A stretch of 64,000 bases of DNA, taken from assembly GCA_017502125.1 (NCBI GenBank), contig JAFVVN010000009.1, forward strand, positions 62,001-126,000, written 5' to 3'. A program made the translations under genes and the position numbers. Below the pieces are notes generated by a model that saw only the letters and a list, made by a program, of their open reading frames with translations, was not told where the DNA came from and did not search any database. How positions within the stretch are numbered: the first letter of the stretch is position 1; each line of letters begins with the position of its first letter. This DNA is from Bacteroidales bacterium. Lineage in GTDB: Bacteria > Bacteroidota > Bacteroidia > Bacteroidales > UBA932. Below are positions 25,619-34,564 of this stretch, in pieces.

Positions 25619-26551
25619 TTATTTATCATTATCTACCCACTCCACCATCCTGCGGTAAAGCGGTGCCATCAACGTCAACTTGTCATCCTGCCCTCCGTAT
25701 ATTGGCAGCGTCATCATCCAGCCATGGTAACGGAGAACCTGATAGAACTGAAGAAAGCCAAGAAGCGACGTCTTCTGATCAGGACGGAAAAGAATATCTG
25801 AATGATACCTATATATTGACAGTAGCAACGTTCCTCGACACGACTCACAATCCTGAAAAATCGAAGACCCAGTATACTTCGGATTCAGATTTCCTACGGT
25901 TTCATACAACCCTTCGCATCGCTTCTTAAACTCAATATCAAATTCCATTGCATAATGCTTCTCATTCAGTAACCTGCAAACGATCTCCTTATCCGCCTCA
26001 CTTTCAAGATTATCCATCTGCTCCATCAGAAGTCGCGAACTCTCAGGTACTTTATGAATCTCGCAGCCTGCAGAAGTATCCGAAAGTTCCTTAGTCAATT
26101 CATATGACTTCTCATAATCCCACCACAACTTCATCTTCACCACCTCATCATACACAAAACGATGATCAAAAGTATAAGTCAACTTATACTCACCAGCCTC
26201 AAGCCCCAGCTTCTCATTCACCGTCTTCTCCAACTCTATCGTCACATCATTTTCGTAATAATCGTAATCGCAATACGTCAAGATTTCATCGATTCCCCGC
26301 CCGAAGAACAGTTCCATCGCCTCAACATTCCCATCCCTCTCAACATCACGCACCATACGTCCATCATCATACTTGCACATAATAGGCAGCGCAATTGGAG
26401 TAAAGTCCAGCCCTGGTGCGAACTCCACCGGATCAAAAGCATACTTTGCCATCTTCTGCGGTGTCACATGCAACCCAAGAAACAACGTAATATCATCTCC
26501 CGGCCTTACCGGCAGACGCGACAGAAATCCTATGCAATTATAGCTTCCCAT
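25619..26551 (-). CDS. unknown 310-residue cassette protein
   Basis: I do not recognise a named family. The N-terminus, MGSYNCIGFLSRLPVRPGDD, looks like a Bacteroidota hypothetical family with an MGxYNxxGFxSxLPxxxGD start. The middle is rich in Asp, Glu and Tyr (DYDYYENDVTIELE), and a single CESC pair occurs near residue 235. No membrane segment or signal peptide is seen. It begins 18 bp after the GHKL-nuclease stop, so it is probably the last gene of the cassette operon. A role with its neighbours is inference only. Confidence 0.55.
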   Translation of the reverse strand: MGSYNCIGFLSRLPVRPGDDITLFLGLHVTPQKMAKYAFDPVEFAPGLDFTPIALPIMCKYDDGRMVRDVERDGNVEAMELFFGRGIDEILTYCDYDYYENDVTIELEKTVNEKLGLEAGEYKLTYTFDHRFVYDEVVKMKLWWDYEKSYELTKELSDTSAGCEIHKVPESSRLLMEQMDNLESEADKEIVCRLLNEKHYAMEFDIEFKKRCEGLYETVGNLNPKYTGSSIFQDCESCRGTLLLSIYRYHSDILFRPDQKTSLLGFLQFYQVLRYHGWMMTLPIYGGQDDKLTLMAPLYRRMVEWVDNDK

Positions 26552-26569
26552 AGCGGCACAGAACTATAT

Positions 26570-28582
26570 CTATCTAGTATTCAAACTCAATATATCTCTG
26601 CATAATGCATCTGCCCCTTCTCTCGACTTCTTGTATGCATTGACTTCGTCATAAATAACCTGCCGATCGAACTGTAGTTTCTCAAGCATAAACTTCTCCC
26701 GATGTTCAAATGTGAGGAAAACGTCATCCCAAGTCATCGCATAAATTTCAAAATTATCCTTGTAGTGCACGAGCATTGCTCTATTCTTATCAGAAAAGGT
26801 CTGGTATTCTCCTTTGATATAATTATCTACCTCCTTTCCAACTACAATAAAAGTCCACTTGCGCTGGTGGGATTGAAAATGGGGCTCGTTTAATATTATA
26901 TCTCTATAATCCTCTATCTGCCTCAATTGTTCTTTACCAATAACAACAGACGGTCGCTTAAGTTCCACTATTATATTTTCTTCCAAAAAAGATGAATATG
27001 CATACCCCGGTAATTTCTGACTACGGGACATAAAAATATCGGGTCTCTTACGAGCATCTTCCAAAGTAAATTCTCCCATCTTAGAAGCTCCATCTAACAA
27101 GTAAGTATATTTCATCAATGCTGAAGTGAATGGAATATCAGCAGACACTAAGTTGTATTGCTCCCCAAATAACCAATAATTCTCTTCTATTATTTTCTGT
27201 ATATGATCACGCTCAGTTGTGAATTTTTCAAAATCATATACAAGTTCCTTCAACCCTTCTATCACAATGAGACGATTGCGAATCAAATTTATAGAAGAAT
27301 TGATTCGGCTTAAAGTCGTGGCGCGTAATGTTGCGTTAAGTTCCTCTCTTTCTTCAGGAGACAGTCGCACAACTCCCTCAATAATATTTATAACATTGCT
27401 CCTTTCATTCGAGTCCAGCAATAAATTCAAGAAACCGACCATTGTCTTTCTCTGCTCGGTTGTAAGTTTCTGAAATATTTTTGGCTGAACAGTATATATG
27501 CCCTGAATAGCACCAATTAGATCTTTTTTCCGACTTTTTCCATATCTATCATCCGAGAACGTTGGCAAGATTCCATCTCTCTCATATTGAACAATGAGTT
27601 CATTTGCACCAACCTTTTTGATAAAATCTTTTTCTTTCTTTGCGAGATATTCCTTCAGACGTTTAATGAGTTTTTTATAGATGTCATCACTCTGATTTAC
27701 CAAACCATCAAATCGCTCTCCATCTTCTTTGTCCCATGTGAACTTATTAAAATAAGATGAAGTCACATAAAGACTATGATGAAATGTTGTGGACTTATTA
27801 TTGAACGAAGTCAAAACCTTGACCACTTCACGAAGATTGGAATTAAGCATGTAATAATAGTATTTATCAGAAATCTTTGTATTCCAGCGAATAAAATTAC
27901 ACTTAAACGAATACTCTCCGACTGTCAGTTTCCACTCTTCTTCATCTCCAATTATACTGCGGTAGTCTAGTTCAACTCCGTCAATTTTTATTGTATAACC
28001 CTTTGATTGGTTCAATAGTAAGAACCAGGCAAACTCACTCGCAAGATAATGGGTAAAAGAATCATTTGTAAAATTATTCTCTGATAGATTAGAGCGCATT
28101 TCTAAAAACTGTACAACCGTACCTGTAGCCTGTATCTCATCACATGCGATAGGCGCTGGATCAGATGCCTCATACTCTGATCTATCAGACGAATAAATCT
28201 TAATCTCATACTGTTTTATACAACGATCATCATCTCTATATCGTGTTCTCCATAACACACCGCCTGATATGACATTATATGAGAAGCGTCCCTTACCTTT
28301 GCGTCCTCTAGTGTCTGATAATCGTTGATATGTCTGAGCTTTATTTGAGTCTAAGAATGTACCAAACGTGTTTGGTAAGTCAGAATAATCAATGCCACTT
28401 CCGTTATCAATTATCCACAGCCCATCAATCCCTCCAAGTTCATTTCGAGAATAACGAATTTCGACACAGGAAGCACCTGCATCAAATCCATTCCAAATAT
28501 ATTCGGCAATAGCTTTCTTATAATCGTCAGTAAGGCCAGAATTTAGGACACTCTTACTATTAGCGGATAGTTTATACTTCAT
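26570..28582 (-). CDS. GHKL ATPase fused to a Shedu-like (DUF4263) nuclease domain
   Basis: Residues 1-300 form a GHKL ATPase: N-box AIAEYIWNGFDAGA, G1 IIDNGSGID, G2 GRKGKGRFSYN. A middle region of about 180 residues is helical. From about residue 470 a PD-(D/E)xK-like domain follows: ENYWLFGEQYNLV, RKRPDIFM, EENIIVELKRPSVV and RQIEDYRDI, matching the DUF4263 pattern of Shedu defence nucleases (Asp in RPDI, E-x-K in ELKRP, conserved Gln). The frame starts with TTG at 28588; the ATG at 28582 is preferred. It begins just after the DUF2971 stop. It is probably an anti-phage ATPase-nuclease; the exact subtype is unassigned. Confidence 0.75.
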   Translation of the reverse strand: MKYKLSANSKSVLNSGLTDDYKKAIAEYIWNGFDAGASCVEIRYSRNELGGIDGLWIIDNGSGIDYSDLPNTFGTFLDSNKAQTYQRLSDTRGRKGKGRFSYNVISGGVLWRTRYRDDDRCIKQYEIKIYSSDRSEYEASDPAPIACDEIQATGTVVQFLEMRSNLSENNFTNDSFTHYLASEFAWFLLLNQSKGYTIKIDGVELDYRSIIGDEEEWKLTVGEYSFKCNFIRWNTKISDKYYYYMLNSNLREVVKVLTSFNNKSTTFHHSLYVTSSYFNKFTWDKEDGERFDGLVNQSDDIYKKLIKRLKEYLAKKEKDFIKKVGANELIVQYERDGILPTFSDDRYGKSRKKDLIGAIQGIYTVQPKIFQKLTTEQRKTMVGFLNLLLDSNERSNVINIIEGVVRLSPEEREELNATLRATTLSRINSSINLIRNRLIVIEGLKELVYDFEKFTTERDHIQKIIEENYWLFGEQYNLVSADIPFTSALMKYTYLLDGASKMGEFTLEDARKRPDIFMSRSQKLPGYAYSSFLEENIIVELKRPSVVIGKEQLRQIEDYRDIILNEPHFQSHQRKWTFIVVGKEVDNYIKGEYQTFSDKNRAMLVHYKDNFEIYAMTWDDVFLTFEHREKFMLEKLQFDRQVIYDEVNAYKKSREGADALCRDILSLNTR

Positions 28583-28588
28583 AATCAA

Positions 28589-29401
28589 TTATATTTTGAC
28601 TAAATGTCCTAACGAACTGGACTTTACAATAGCATTAGGAGCATAAAGTCTTACTAGAGCATCAACGATAGTCCTTTGGCCTTCTGTAGCGCTAGGACTC
28701 AGAGTAATTTCCATTTTATCAAGAATTCTTTCATCAAGACTCATAAAATACTTCGTGAAAGCTAGTTCTTTATTTTGCAGGCACGCATTAAACGCTAATG
28801 TCCCAACATCATCTTGATTTGGACACATTATAGGATTAAACGGAAATATTGTCAAAGCAAAGCGAGTTTCATTTTGAAAAGCCCAGCGTCTATGCTTATA
28901 ACGTCCAATCTCACCAAATGATATATTACCAGTATATGTACCGTCTTCGTTAGGTGTTATAATAACAGAATCTCTTGTCTTAGTCGCAACATTGTCAACA
29001 TATTGAACTTTACGATAAAAGTAATCACTATCTATTGACTGATTTGGTAAAATAAAGTAGTCTTCGTTCTCAAATTCTTCAGATGGTAACGATAAAACCA
29101 TGCTACCTGCCCACTGTTGCCCGCCCCATTTCGGATCATTAATGAAGTACTTCTTGAACATGTCTTTCTCAAGACCTATCCTGACACCAAACTTATCACC
29201 ACCATACATTTTCCACAGAGGGATACTCTCCTCATCTGATTCTGTCCAACACGATACAAACACATATCGTCCCACATAAATACCAGAAGAGCATACACTA
29301 CCTTCCTCTAGATCATCAACACAATCAAGACGATTAAACAACAAGGTCTTATTCTTTAGTATAAGGGCGAGGGATTCTACCGTTGTATAATGGTATATCA
29401 T
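28589..29401 (-). CDS. DUF2971 family protein
   Basis: The 270-residue protein opens MIYHYTTVESLALILKN and has LLFNRLDCVDDLEEG, VFVSCWTESDEESIPLWKMYG and the FGVRIGL and RRWAFQNETRFAL blocks that define DUF2971. The HYT...SxWTE...WxxYG order recalls ADP-ribosyltransferase-like folds, but catalytic activity is unproven. DUF2971 genes are frequent in defence islands. Its stop is adjacent to the GHKL-nuclease start, so the two are probably translationally coupled. Confidence 0.75.
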   Translation of the reverse strand: MIYHYTTVESLALILKNKTLLFNRLDCVDDLEEGSVCSSGIYVGRYVFVSCWTESDEESIPLWKMYGGDKFGVRIGLEKDMFKKYFINDPKWGGQQWAGSMVLSLPSEEFENEDYFILPNQSIDSDYFYRKVQYVDNVATKTRDSVIITPNEDGTYTGNISFGEIGRYKHRRWAFQNETRFALTIFPFNPIMCPNQDDVGTLAFNACLQNKELAFTKYFMSLDERILDKMEITLSPSATEGQRTIVDALVRLYAPNAIVKSSSLGHLVKI

Positions 29402-29529
29402 TTTTAGCTTATACTCCCTTATTATTGGGATTTTACTCGATTCTCAATTGAAATTCCTACAGAAACTGTTCATTCATGTCTATTTACGGACTGATATCGT
29501 ATTCATGTATTTCCTTTGCGGAATCGGAA

Positions 29530-30015
29530 TCATTCCGATGATGACATCTCTGACTCATAAGTCTTCTTAGGACAAATACGGACGGACTCGCCATCTATTT
29601 CTATAATTCCTCTACTTTGCATTCCCTGAAGACAATAGAAAACATCTGCAGATGTCATCTGAACCTTATCTGCAATATCGCTTATTTTAACTTTTGGTTG
29701 ACGAGACTCAAATATTACTGAATAAACCTCGAAATCCTTACTCTGTATTAAATTATCACTAAATTTTCCTGGAAATAGTTGGTTTTGCATTGCTCTATTA
29801 TTCTCGCGAACAATATCATATGTAGAACTATACATTTTATCGAATAATTTCTCCAGACACTTCACACTTTCGCTAATTGATGAATAAAGAGCCACCGTCC
29901 GTTCATTTTCTTCTTTGCTCCATAGATAGAATAGCGCAGAAAAGATTATTGACACAATAGCTAGTGTGATAGATACGACTCCCATTATGAGATTTATTAA
30001 AGCAAATGTATCCAT
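29530..30015 (-). CDS. membrane-anchored winged-helix protein
   Basis: Residues 5-32 (ALINLIMGVVSITLAIVS and on) are a single strong membrane segment. Residues 40-75 (ERTVALYSSISESVKCLEKL) are a likely coiled coil. Residues 105-150 form a winged-helix-like unit (VKISDIADKVQMTSADVFYC, then LQGMQSRGIIEIDG). No named family is recognised. It starts 4 bp after the SinR/Cas2-like stop, so the two are one unit. A sensing or scaffold role is possible. A 128-bp AT-rich gap separates it from the DUF2971 gene. Confidence 0.6.
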   Translation of the reverse strand: MDTFALINLIMGVVSITLAIVSIIFSALFYLWSKEENERTVALYSSISESVKCLEKLFDKMYSSTYDIVRENNRAMQNQLFPGKFSDNLIQSKDFEVYSVIFESRQPKVKISDIADKVQMTSADVFYCLQGMQSRGIIEIDGESVRICPKKTYESEMSSSE

Positions 30016-30019
30016 ATCA

Positions 30020-30301
30020 TCATTCCCAATAATTATCTGGAAGACCTTTAATCCAATTGTACTCTTCTTGAGTAAATCCGACAGCAGCCCACTGAGGCTT
30101 GACTGCTATAACAAACAACAAATCCCCTTTGTCAATGTATTGCTTTAAATAATCCCGCAATTCAACTGATGTCTTTGATGAAGCAACAAGCCATACAGAT
30201 CCTGTTTGATGCCACCAGGGTCCAAATGACTTAATACTTTCATGTAATTCTTCGAAATTACGATTGGGATTCTTCATATCATACGAGATACAGTACACCA
30301 T
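30020..30301 (-). CDS. SinR/Cas2-like small protein
   Basis: The 93-residue protein begins MVYCISYDMKNPNRNFEEL, followed by IKSFGPWWHQTGSVWLVAS and LLFVIAVKPQWAAVGF. This is the ferredoxin-like pattern of the SinR branch of the Cas2/VapD superfamily (Y-x-x-S-Y-D-L/M, then WxxxxSxWLV). No Cas1 and no CRISPR repeats occur in the window, so it is not an adaptation gene here. VapD relatives are RNases; activity is unproven. It starts the intact part of the defence-like cassette. Confidence 0.72.
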   Translation of the reverse strand: MVYCISYDMKNPNRNFEELHESIKSFGPWWHQTGSVWLVASSKTSVELRDYLKQYIDKGDLLFVIAVKPQWAAVGFTQEEYNWIKGLPDNYWE

Positions 30302-30389
30302 AAATTTTTAAAAACTTTGTAAAATATAAGATTATATTATCCGAATTATATTAAGGCACATTTCCAACTATAAGTCATTTTTTAACTTA

Positions 30390-31100
30390 TCATACAGAAG
30401 TCTTAGTCAGCAACTCATTTTGAAAAGTTGGATAATGCGTACTAACGAATGAGACAAAATTTGGTAGATCAGTAGATTTTTCTAATATAATATATTCTAT
30501 AGCATCTATCGCCACCTCAATATTAGGAAGATAACTTAGTGCAATTCGTTTTCTATAATGAATTAATTCTGACTCATTTTTGTATGAGACCACTTCCATT
30601 TGCTCAATATTTCCTACAATTCTCCACTCTCGTTCATTGTAGAACTTTCGATTTTTAAAGTATAGCTCACCATCATTCTCAAAAACCTGCTTTCCATATA
30701 CTTGCTTTAGTCAAGAAGTAAACCAGGGTGAAGACTTAAAAAAATCTATGCTATTAGAATTACTATTATGAGGGATTCCACCTGTTTTAGAGTGGCTATA
30801 GAAAACTGGAGATGCGCCTAATGTTTTCAATGCAGATCTTTTAATTCCAATCGCATACGCACCATACCAATTTACATGATTCTTAACCATAGACAATGAC
30901 AATGATATACTATCAACAAAATAAGCCAACTTCGTTCCCGCTATCTTTTCATAGATCTTACTAAACTTGAATCCACTTATTCTTCGACCAGAACTAGGAT
31001 TAAGAATCTTTTCAATAACATTATATGAGGATGTAAAATGAAAGAGAGTTTGAGAACTAATATTTGTTCTTTATGGATATGAACCAATTGTACTATTCAT
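30390..31100 (-). pseudogene. AbiGi-like abortive-infection gene, two in-frame stops
   Basis: One continuous 236-codon frame runs from ATG 31100 to 30390 with only two interruptions: TAA at 31071-31073 and TGA at 30711-30713. Reading through gives SSQTLFHFTSSYNVIEKIL, AYFVDSISLSLS, NWYGAYAIGIKRSALK, LGASPVFYSH and NEREWRIVG, the order found in AbiGi-type proteins. No frameshift is visible. The partner AbiGii is absent. The gene starts 20 bp after the wcfS-like stop. It is probably a recently inactivated defence gene, unless the stops are assembly errors. Confidence 0.65.
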
Positions 31101-31120
31101 AATTTACATCGAACTTAATA

Positions 31121-31813
31121 TCATATTATCTCACCAGCATACTCAATCTTCTTACCAAGCACAGTAGCAAAGATCATCTGAATATCCTTAACAAAGCTAT
31201 AATTTCTATAATAATAGCAATTCAAACGAACCTTGTCTGGATAAATTACATTATCATTATACCATATAGCGATCTCCTGATCTGTCATAACAGAGAAATC
31301 AGGCAATTCGGCAAACTTAGCCACTTGTTCGTTCTTTCCCGCCTTGATCTGAGCAACAAATTCAGCTATCATCTCATCTTCGACACGATACTTCAAAGTA
31401 GCTGGACCTGTAATGCCAGGACGAAGTTTCAACACATCACAATCATCACCCATAAGTTTATCAGCATAACCAGGAACATCCGGACGTGGTCCCACGAAAC
31501 TCATATTGCCAATCAGCACATCCCACAACCCAGGCAACTCATCAATCTTATAATGACGAAGCTTTGCCCCAAATGGAGTGATACGGTTGTCTCCAGCCAC
31601 TGATACTGTGGAGCCCGAATGCTTTACTGTCATAGAGCGGAACTTATGGCAGGTAAACAGCTTACCATCCTTGCCAACACGCTTCTGACAGAAGAACGCC
31701 GGCCCACCTGGCATCTTAATCTTTATCAGTATCGCCACCAGTGGATACACCCACCATATCAGCAGCAAGCCACACAGAGCCGCTACTCTATCGAAAATCC
31801 ATTTGAGAATCAT
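31121..31813 (-). CDS. initiating sugar-phosphate transferase, WcfS/PglC-like
   Basis: This 230-residue monotopic phosphoglycosyltransferase has one N-terminal hydrophobic helix (DRVAALCGLLLIWWVYPLVA). The catalytic block is FFCQKRVGKDGKLFTCHKFR, then HYKIDELPGLWDVLIGNMS and FVGPRPDVPGYA with the DE dyad, and LRPGITGPA. It transfers a sugar 1-phosphate from UDP-sugar to undecaprenyl phosphate, starting the repeat unit. Its partner aminotransferase lies at 24108-25388 beyond the defence-like cassette. The start overlaps the preceding glycosyltransferase stop by 4 bp. Confidence 0.92.
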   Translation of the reverse strand: MILKWIFDRVAALCGLLLIWWVYPLVAILIKIKMPGGPAFFCQKRVGKDGKLFTCHKFRSMTVKHSGSTVSVAGDNRITPFGAKLRHYKIDELPGLWDVLIGNMSFVGPRPDVPGYADKLMGDDCDVLKLRPGITGPATLKYRVEDEMIAEFVAQIKAGKNEQVAKFAELPDFSVMTDQEIAIWYNDNVIYPDKVRLNCYYYRNYSFVKDIQMIFATVLGKKIEYAGEII

Positions 31814-32592
31814 ATAGTATATTTCTTTACATATTTCAATTTCTTATACACCCCGAACACCATATTCCAAGCTGTCAGCCAAAGCGAATGAATGGCATTA
31901 TTACCATTTGCCTCATGGAAAAGCTTATAGTGCCACTTCATCAAGGTAGCATATCCATGGGTAGAGATACTACCAGCGCGCCCCCTACGATACTTTGCCA
32001 ATGGCTCTGCCAACAAGTAACAATCCGCCTTATGGCACACCCTCAGCCACATAGCATAGTCATTGTTCTTCTTGATGTCAGCTATCTGTAGCAAACCTAC
32101 ATGTTCTCGGTCATACATCACCGTCAAGCATCCCGGCCAGCAGAAGTTATACATTCCCCTACGGCTCACATGCTTCGGCCCACTGATCAGCACCCCCGTC
32201 TCCTTGCCAATCTCATCCATCTCCACATATTCTGTATACGAGAAATGATAGCCGTTCTCCACCATGAAACGAATCTGCATCTCTAGTTTCTTTGGATGCC
32301 ACAAATCATCCGAATCCAAGAACGCGATCCACTTGCCTTGAGCCCTGCGAAGCGCATTGTTACGGGTAATAGCTGCCCCCGAGTTCTTCGGATTGCAGAT
32401 ATACTTAATACGACTATCCGCCTTCAGATAAGGCTCTATCTGCTCACGGGTGTTGTCCGTACTACAATCGTCTGAAATAATCATCTCCCAATTCTGGTAC
32501 GTCTGAGCCTGTACCGAACGGATGGTCTCGCAGATAAAAGCGGCACAGTTCCATGTGGGGGTGATGACACTCACTAAGCCGTACTCATTCAT
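31810..32592 (-). CDS. glycosyltransferase family 2
   Basis: The 260-residue GT-A enzyme has SVITPTWNCAAFICETIRSV, NWEMIISDDCSTDNT and the metal-binding WIAFLDSDDLW. It probably adds a sugar to the undecaprenyl-linked repeat unit on the cytoplasmic side. The acceptor and donor cannot be read from the sequence. It sits in the capsule operon, overlapping the wcfS-like gene by 4 bp. Confidence 0.9.
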   Translation of the reverse strand: MNEYGLVSVITPTWNCAAFICETIRSVQAQTYQNWEMIISDDCSTDNTREQIEPYLKADSRIKYICNPKNSGAAITRNNALRRAQGKWIAFLDSDDLWHPKKLEMQIRFMVENGYHFSYTEYVEMDEIGKETGVLISGPKHVSRRGMYNFCWPGCLTVMYDREHVGLLQIADIKKNNDYAMWLRVCHKADCYLLAEPLAKYRRGRAGSISTHGYATLMKWHYKLFHEANGNNAIHSLWLTAWNMVFGVYKKLKYVKKYTI

Positions 32593-32608
32593 ATATTAAT
32601 TCGTTCAT

Positions 32609-33508
32609 TTACTCAGTAACTTTTACCACTCGATTATCTTTTATCTCTAAATTATAGTACTTCATCATATTTCTAATTTGCACATCATTTTGGTTTTCAT
32701 GACAATTCTGACTAGCCAAGGAGGAATGATAATGAAAGTACTGATAAAAGTTATCTAAGCCAATATAAGTATACCCATTACGTTTAAGAACAATCTGTCT
32801 TGTTCCATTAAGAACTCCCATAAAATAGAACCACACATCATCTGCTAATGGCGTAAGACTCATAAATAAGTCCTTTCTGCAGATATCCTTATATAGGTAT
32901 TCTTTCTTGTATAGGCAGCCAGCTCCTCCAGTAGGGAATACCATACCTTCACGCACATCACTAATCGTGTCATCCCAGGTATTGTATTCTGCAAATTGAT
33001 TACCATCCGCATGAGGTCTATGTGCACGATGAGTGATTATACAACCTGGATTCTGCTTATGCGCTTCAATCAATCGTTCGACCATATTCCATCGACAATA
33101 GAGATCATCATCAACTGTTATGATCACATCATTTGGATATGTTTCCAAAGTTGGTATCAACTTTTTAAAAGAGCGTAAATCCTCACAATATTTGACAGTA
33201 AGAAGACCTTTCTGCTTAAGACTAGCTATACGTTTTGGTAGCTTTTCATCATTCCAATTATCGCTATCAAGCCATAGGACAATTTCGTCAGGCCTATAAG
33301 TTTGACTTAATAACGAATATATAGAATAAGCTAATACATTATTTACACGTCTCCCATAAGATGTAAGGGAAACTATAACTCTTTCCTCACCTTCTACTCT
33401 TAGCCTATTGAGAGGTTTAAAGTTGGGTGTATATAATTTATATCCCAATTTTATTAGTTCTCCCACACAAGATTCTGTAAGAGTTTTAAATTTCCTGAAA
33501 TTCATCAT
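32609..33508 (-). CDS. capsular glycosyltransferase, GT-A type
   Basis: About 299 residues. Motifs are VIVSLTSYGRRVNNVLAYSI, SLLSQTYRPDEIVLWLD, DVIITVDDDLYC (DDD metal site) and ITHRAHRP. It belongs to a GT2-like group common in Bacteroidota capsule loci. The frame extends to 33547, into the acyltransferase 3' end; the ATG at 33508 (or 33505) is the likely start, 11 bp after that stop. Donor and linkage are unknown. Confidence 0.82.
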   Translation of the reverse strand: MMNFRKFKTLTESCVGELIKLGYKLYTPNFKPLNRLRVEGEERVIVSLTSYGRRVNNVLAYSIYSLLSQTYRPDEIVLWLDSDNWNDEKLPKRIASLKQKGLLTVKYCEDLRSFKKLIPTLETYPNDVIITVDDDLYCRWNMVERLIEAHKQNPGCIITHRAHRPHADGNQFAEYNTWDDTISDVREGMVFPTGGAGCLYKKEYLYKDICRKDLFMSLTPLADDVWFYFMGVLNGTRQIVLKRNGYTYIGLDNFYQYFHYHSSLASQNCHENQNDVQIRNMMKYYNLEIKDNRVVKVTE

Positions 33509-33519
33509 GTGATATAATT

Positions 33520-34536
33520 TTATCGTTTTCCTAGTACATACCTGCACAGAACATTACTCTTGGATAACACAGTGATCACCATCAGACAAACAAGTGTACA
33601 TATTAACGAAAAAAACGCACAAATTATAAATATCGTAAAAGGATCAACATTTGAAATCCAGCCCTGTCCTCTAAAATCAGGTAAAAAGAAATACTGCAAC
33701 AAGTATATTCCGAAACTATTTTTTGCTACCAGATTGATGATTTTAGCACATCTTCCATCTGATTTCACTTGCTTAGAAGATTCATAGAGAAGCATCACTA
33801 CTATATACAACCCCAAATATCTAAGTAGTATATCATTTAGGAGACGTTCTAATATATTGGGGAACAATTCTTCATATCTAAGCATGAAGAAGATTATAAA
33901 GAACAGTCCTACACAAATTGTTCTCAGTAATTCACTATCAAGTATTCGCAAATAATACTTCGAGAAATATTTAGCAAACATTCCCAAAGTAAAGAAATGT
34001 AAATACTTTGTCAGATGATTTAATTCAATTACTTCAAGGTATTTATCACCAGCTCCTGTGCTCAGATAGCCAATACCAGCGACAGAAAGAATGGTCATAA
34101 AAATCAATTGCTGTTTTTCTGTTTTCGTCACCAGACAAACAATGTAATATATGATAAAGCATTCCAATAATACACATCCAAACCAGTATTTTCCGAAACC
34201 TTCTGTAAAATCTATCCCCGTCTTTCTAGACAGAGCCCAAAACAACGAGAAAATAATCGTTGGTATCAATAACATCGTTACTTTCTTCCAAGCATTTATG
34301 AGATATTCGCTTATTGCCTTACGCGACTTTAATGCTAAATATCCGCTCACAAAGAAGAACGCCGGCATATTGAATGTGTAAATCAAATCACTTACTATAC
34401 TTCCACTAAGTCCAAACCCAAACAATTCAACATGACCATAAATGACACAAATAATTCCTATACACTTTATAAAGTCGAGGTAAATAACTCGCCCCCCCCC
34501 GAAAGTTAAATTATTAATAGTCTGTGTATTACCCAT
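33520..34536 (-). CDS. acyltransferase family 3 (OafA/WecH-like), G9 tract in coding sequence
   Basis: The 338-residue integral membrane protein has about ten membrane segments. YLDFIKCIGIICVIYGHVE carries the conserved His of acyltransferase 3, followed by MPAFFFVSGYLALKSR. It probably O-acetylates the surface glycan. Codons 12-14 (GGG GGG GGG) are a homopolymeric G9 tract at 34492-34500, 11 codons after the ATG and before the first membrane helix. Slippage there would frameshift the gene, so it may be phase-variable. The present length gives an intact frame. Confidence 0.88.
   Translation of the reverse strand: MGNTQTINNLTFGGGRVIYLDFIKCIGIICVIYGHVELFGFGLSGSIVSDLIYTFNMPAFFFVSGYLALKSRKAISEYLINAWKKVTMLLIPTIIFSLFWALSRKTGIDFTEGFGKYWFGCVLLECFIIYYIVCLVTKTEKQQLIFMTILSVAGIGYLSTGAGDKYLEVIELNHLTKYLHFFTLGMFAKYFSKYYLRILDSELLRTICVGLFFIIFFMLRYEELFPNILERLLNDILLRYLGLYIVVMLLYESSKQVKSDGRCAKIINLVAKNSFGIYLLQYFFLPDFRGQGWISNVDPFTIFIICAFFSLICTLVCLMVITVLSKSNVLCRYVLGKR
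34492..34500 (-). repeat. G9 homopolymer tract inside the acyltransferase gene
   Basis: Nine C on the plus strand (nine G in the coding strand) follow codon TTC and precede CGA. A gain or loss of one base would shift the reading frame at codon 12-14. Confidence 0.85.
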
Positions 34537-34564
34537 ATTGACTAACTATTTACAGTTTTGTTTC

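Noticed and set aside
30020-30301. Possible CRISPR-Cas locus because of the Cas2-like protein.
   Set aside because: No Cas1, effector or repeat-spacer array is visible; the protein fits the SinR branch of the fold.
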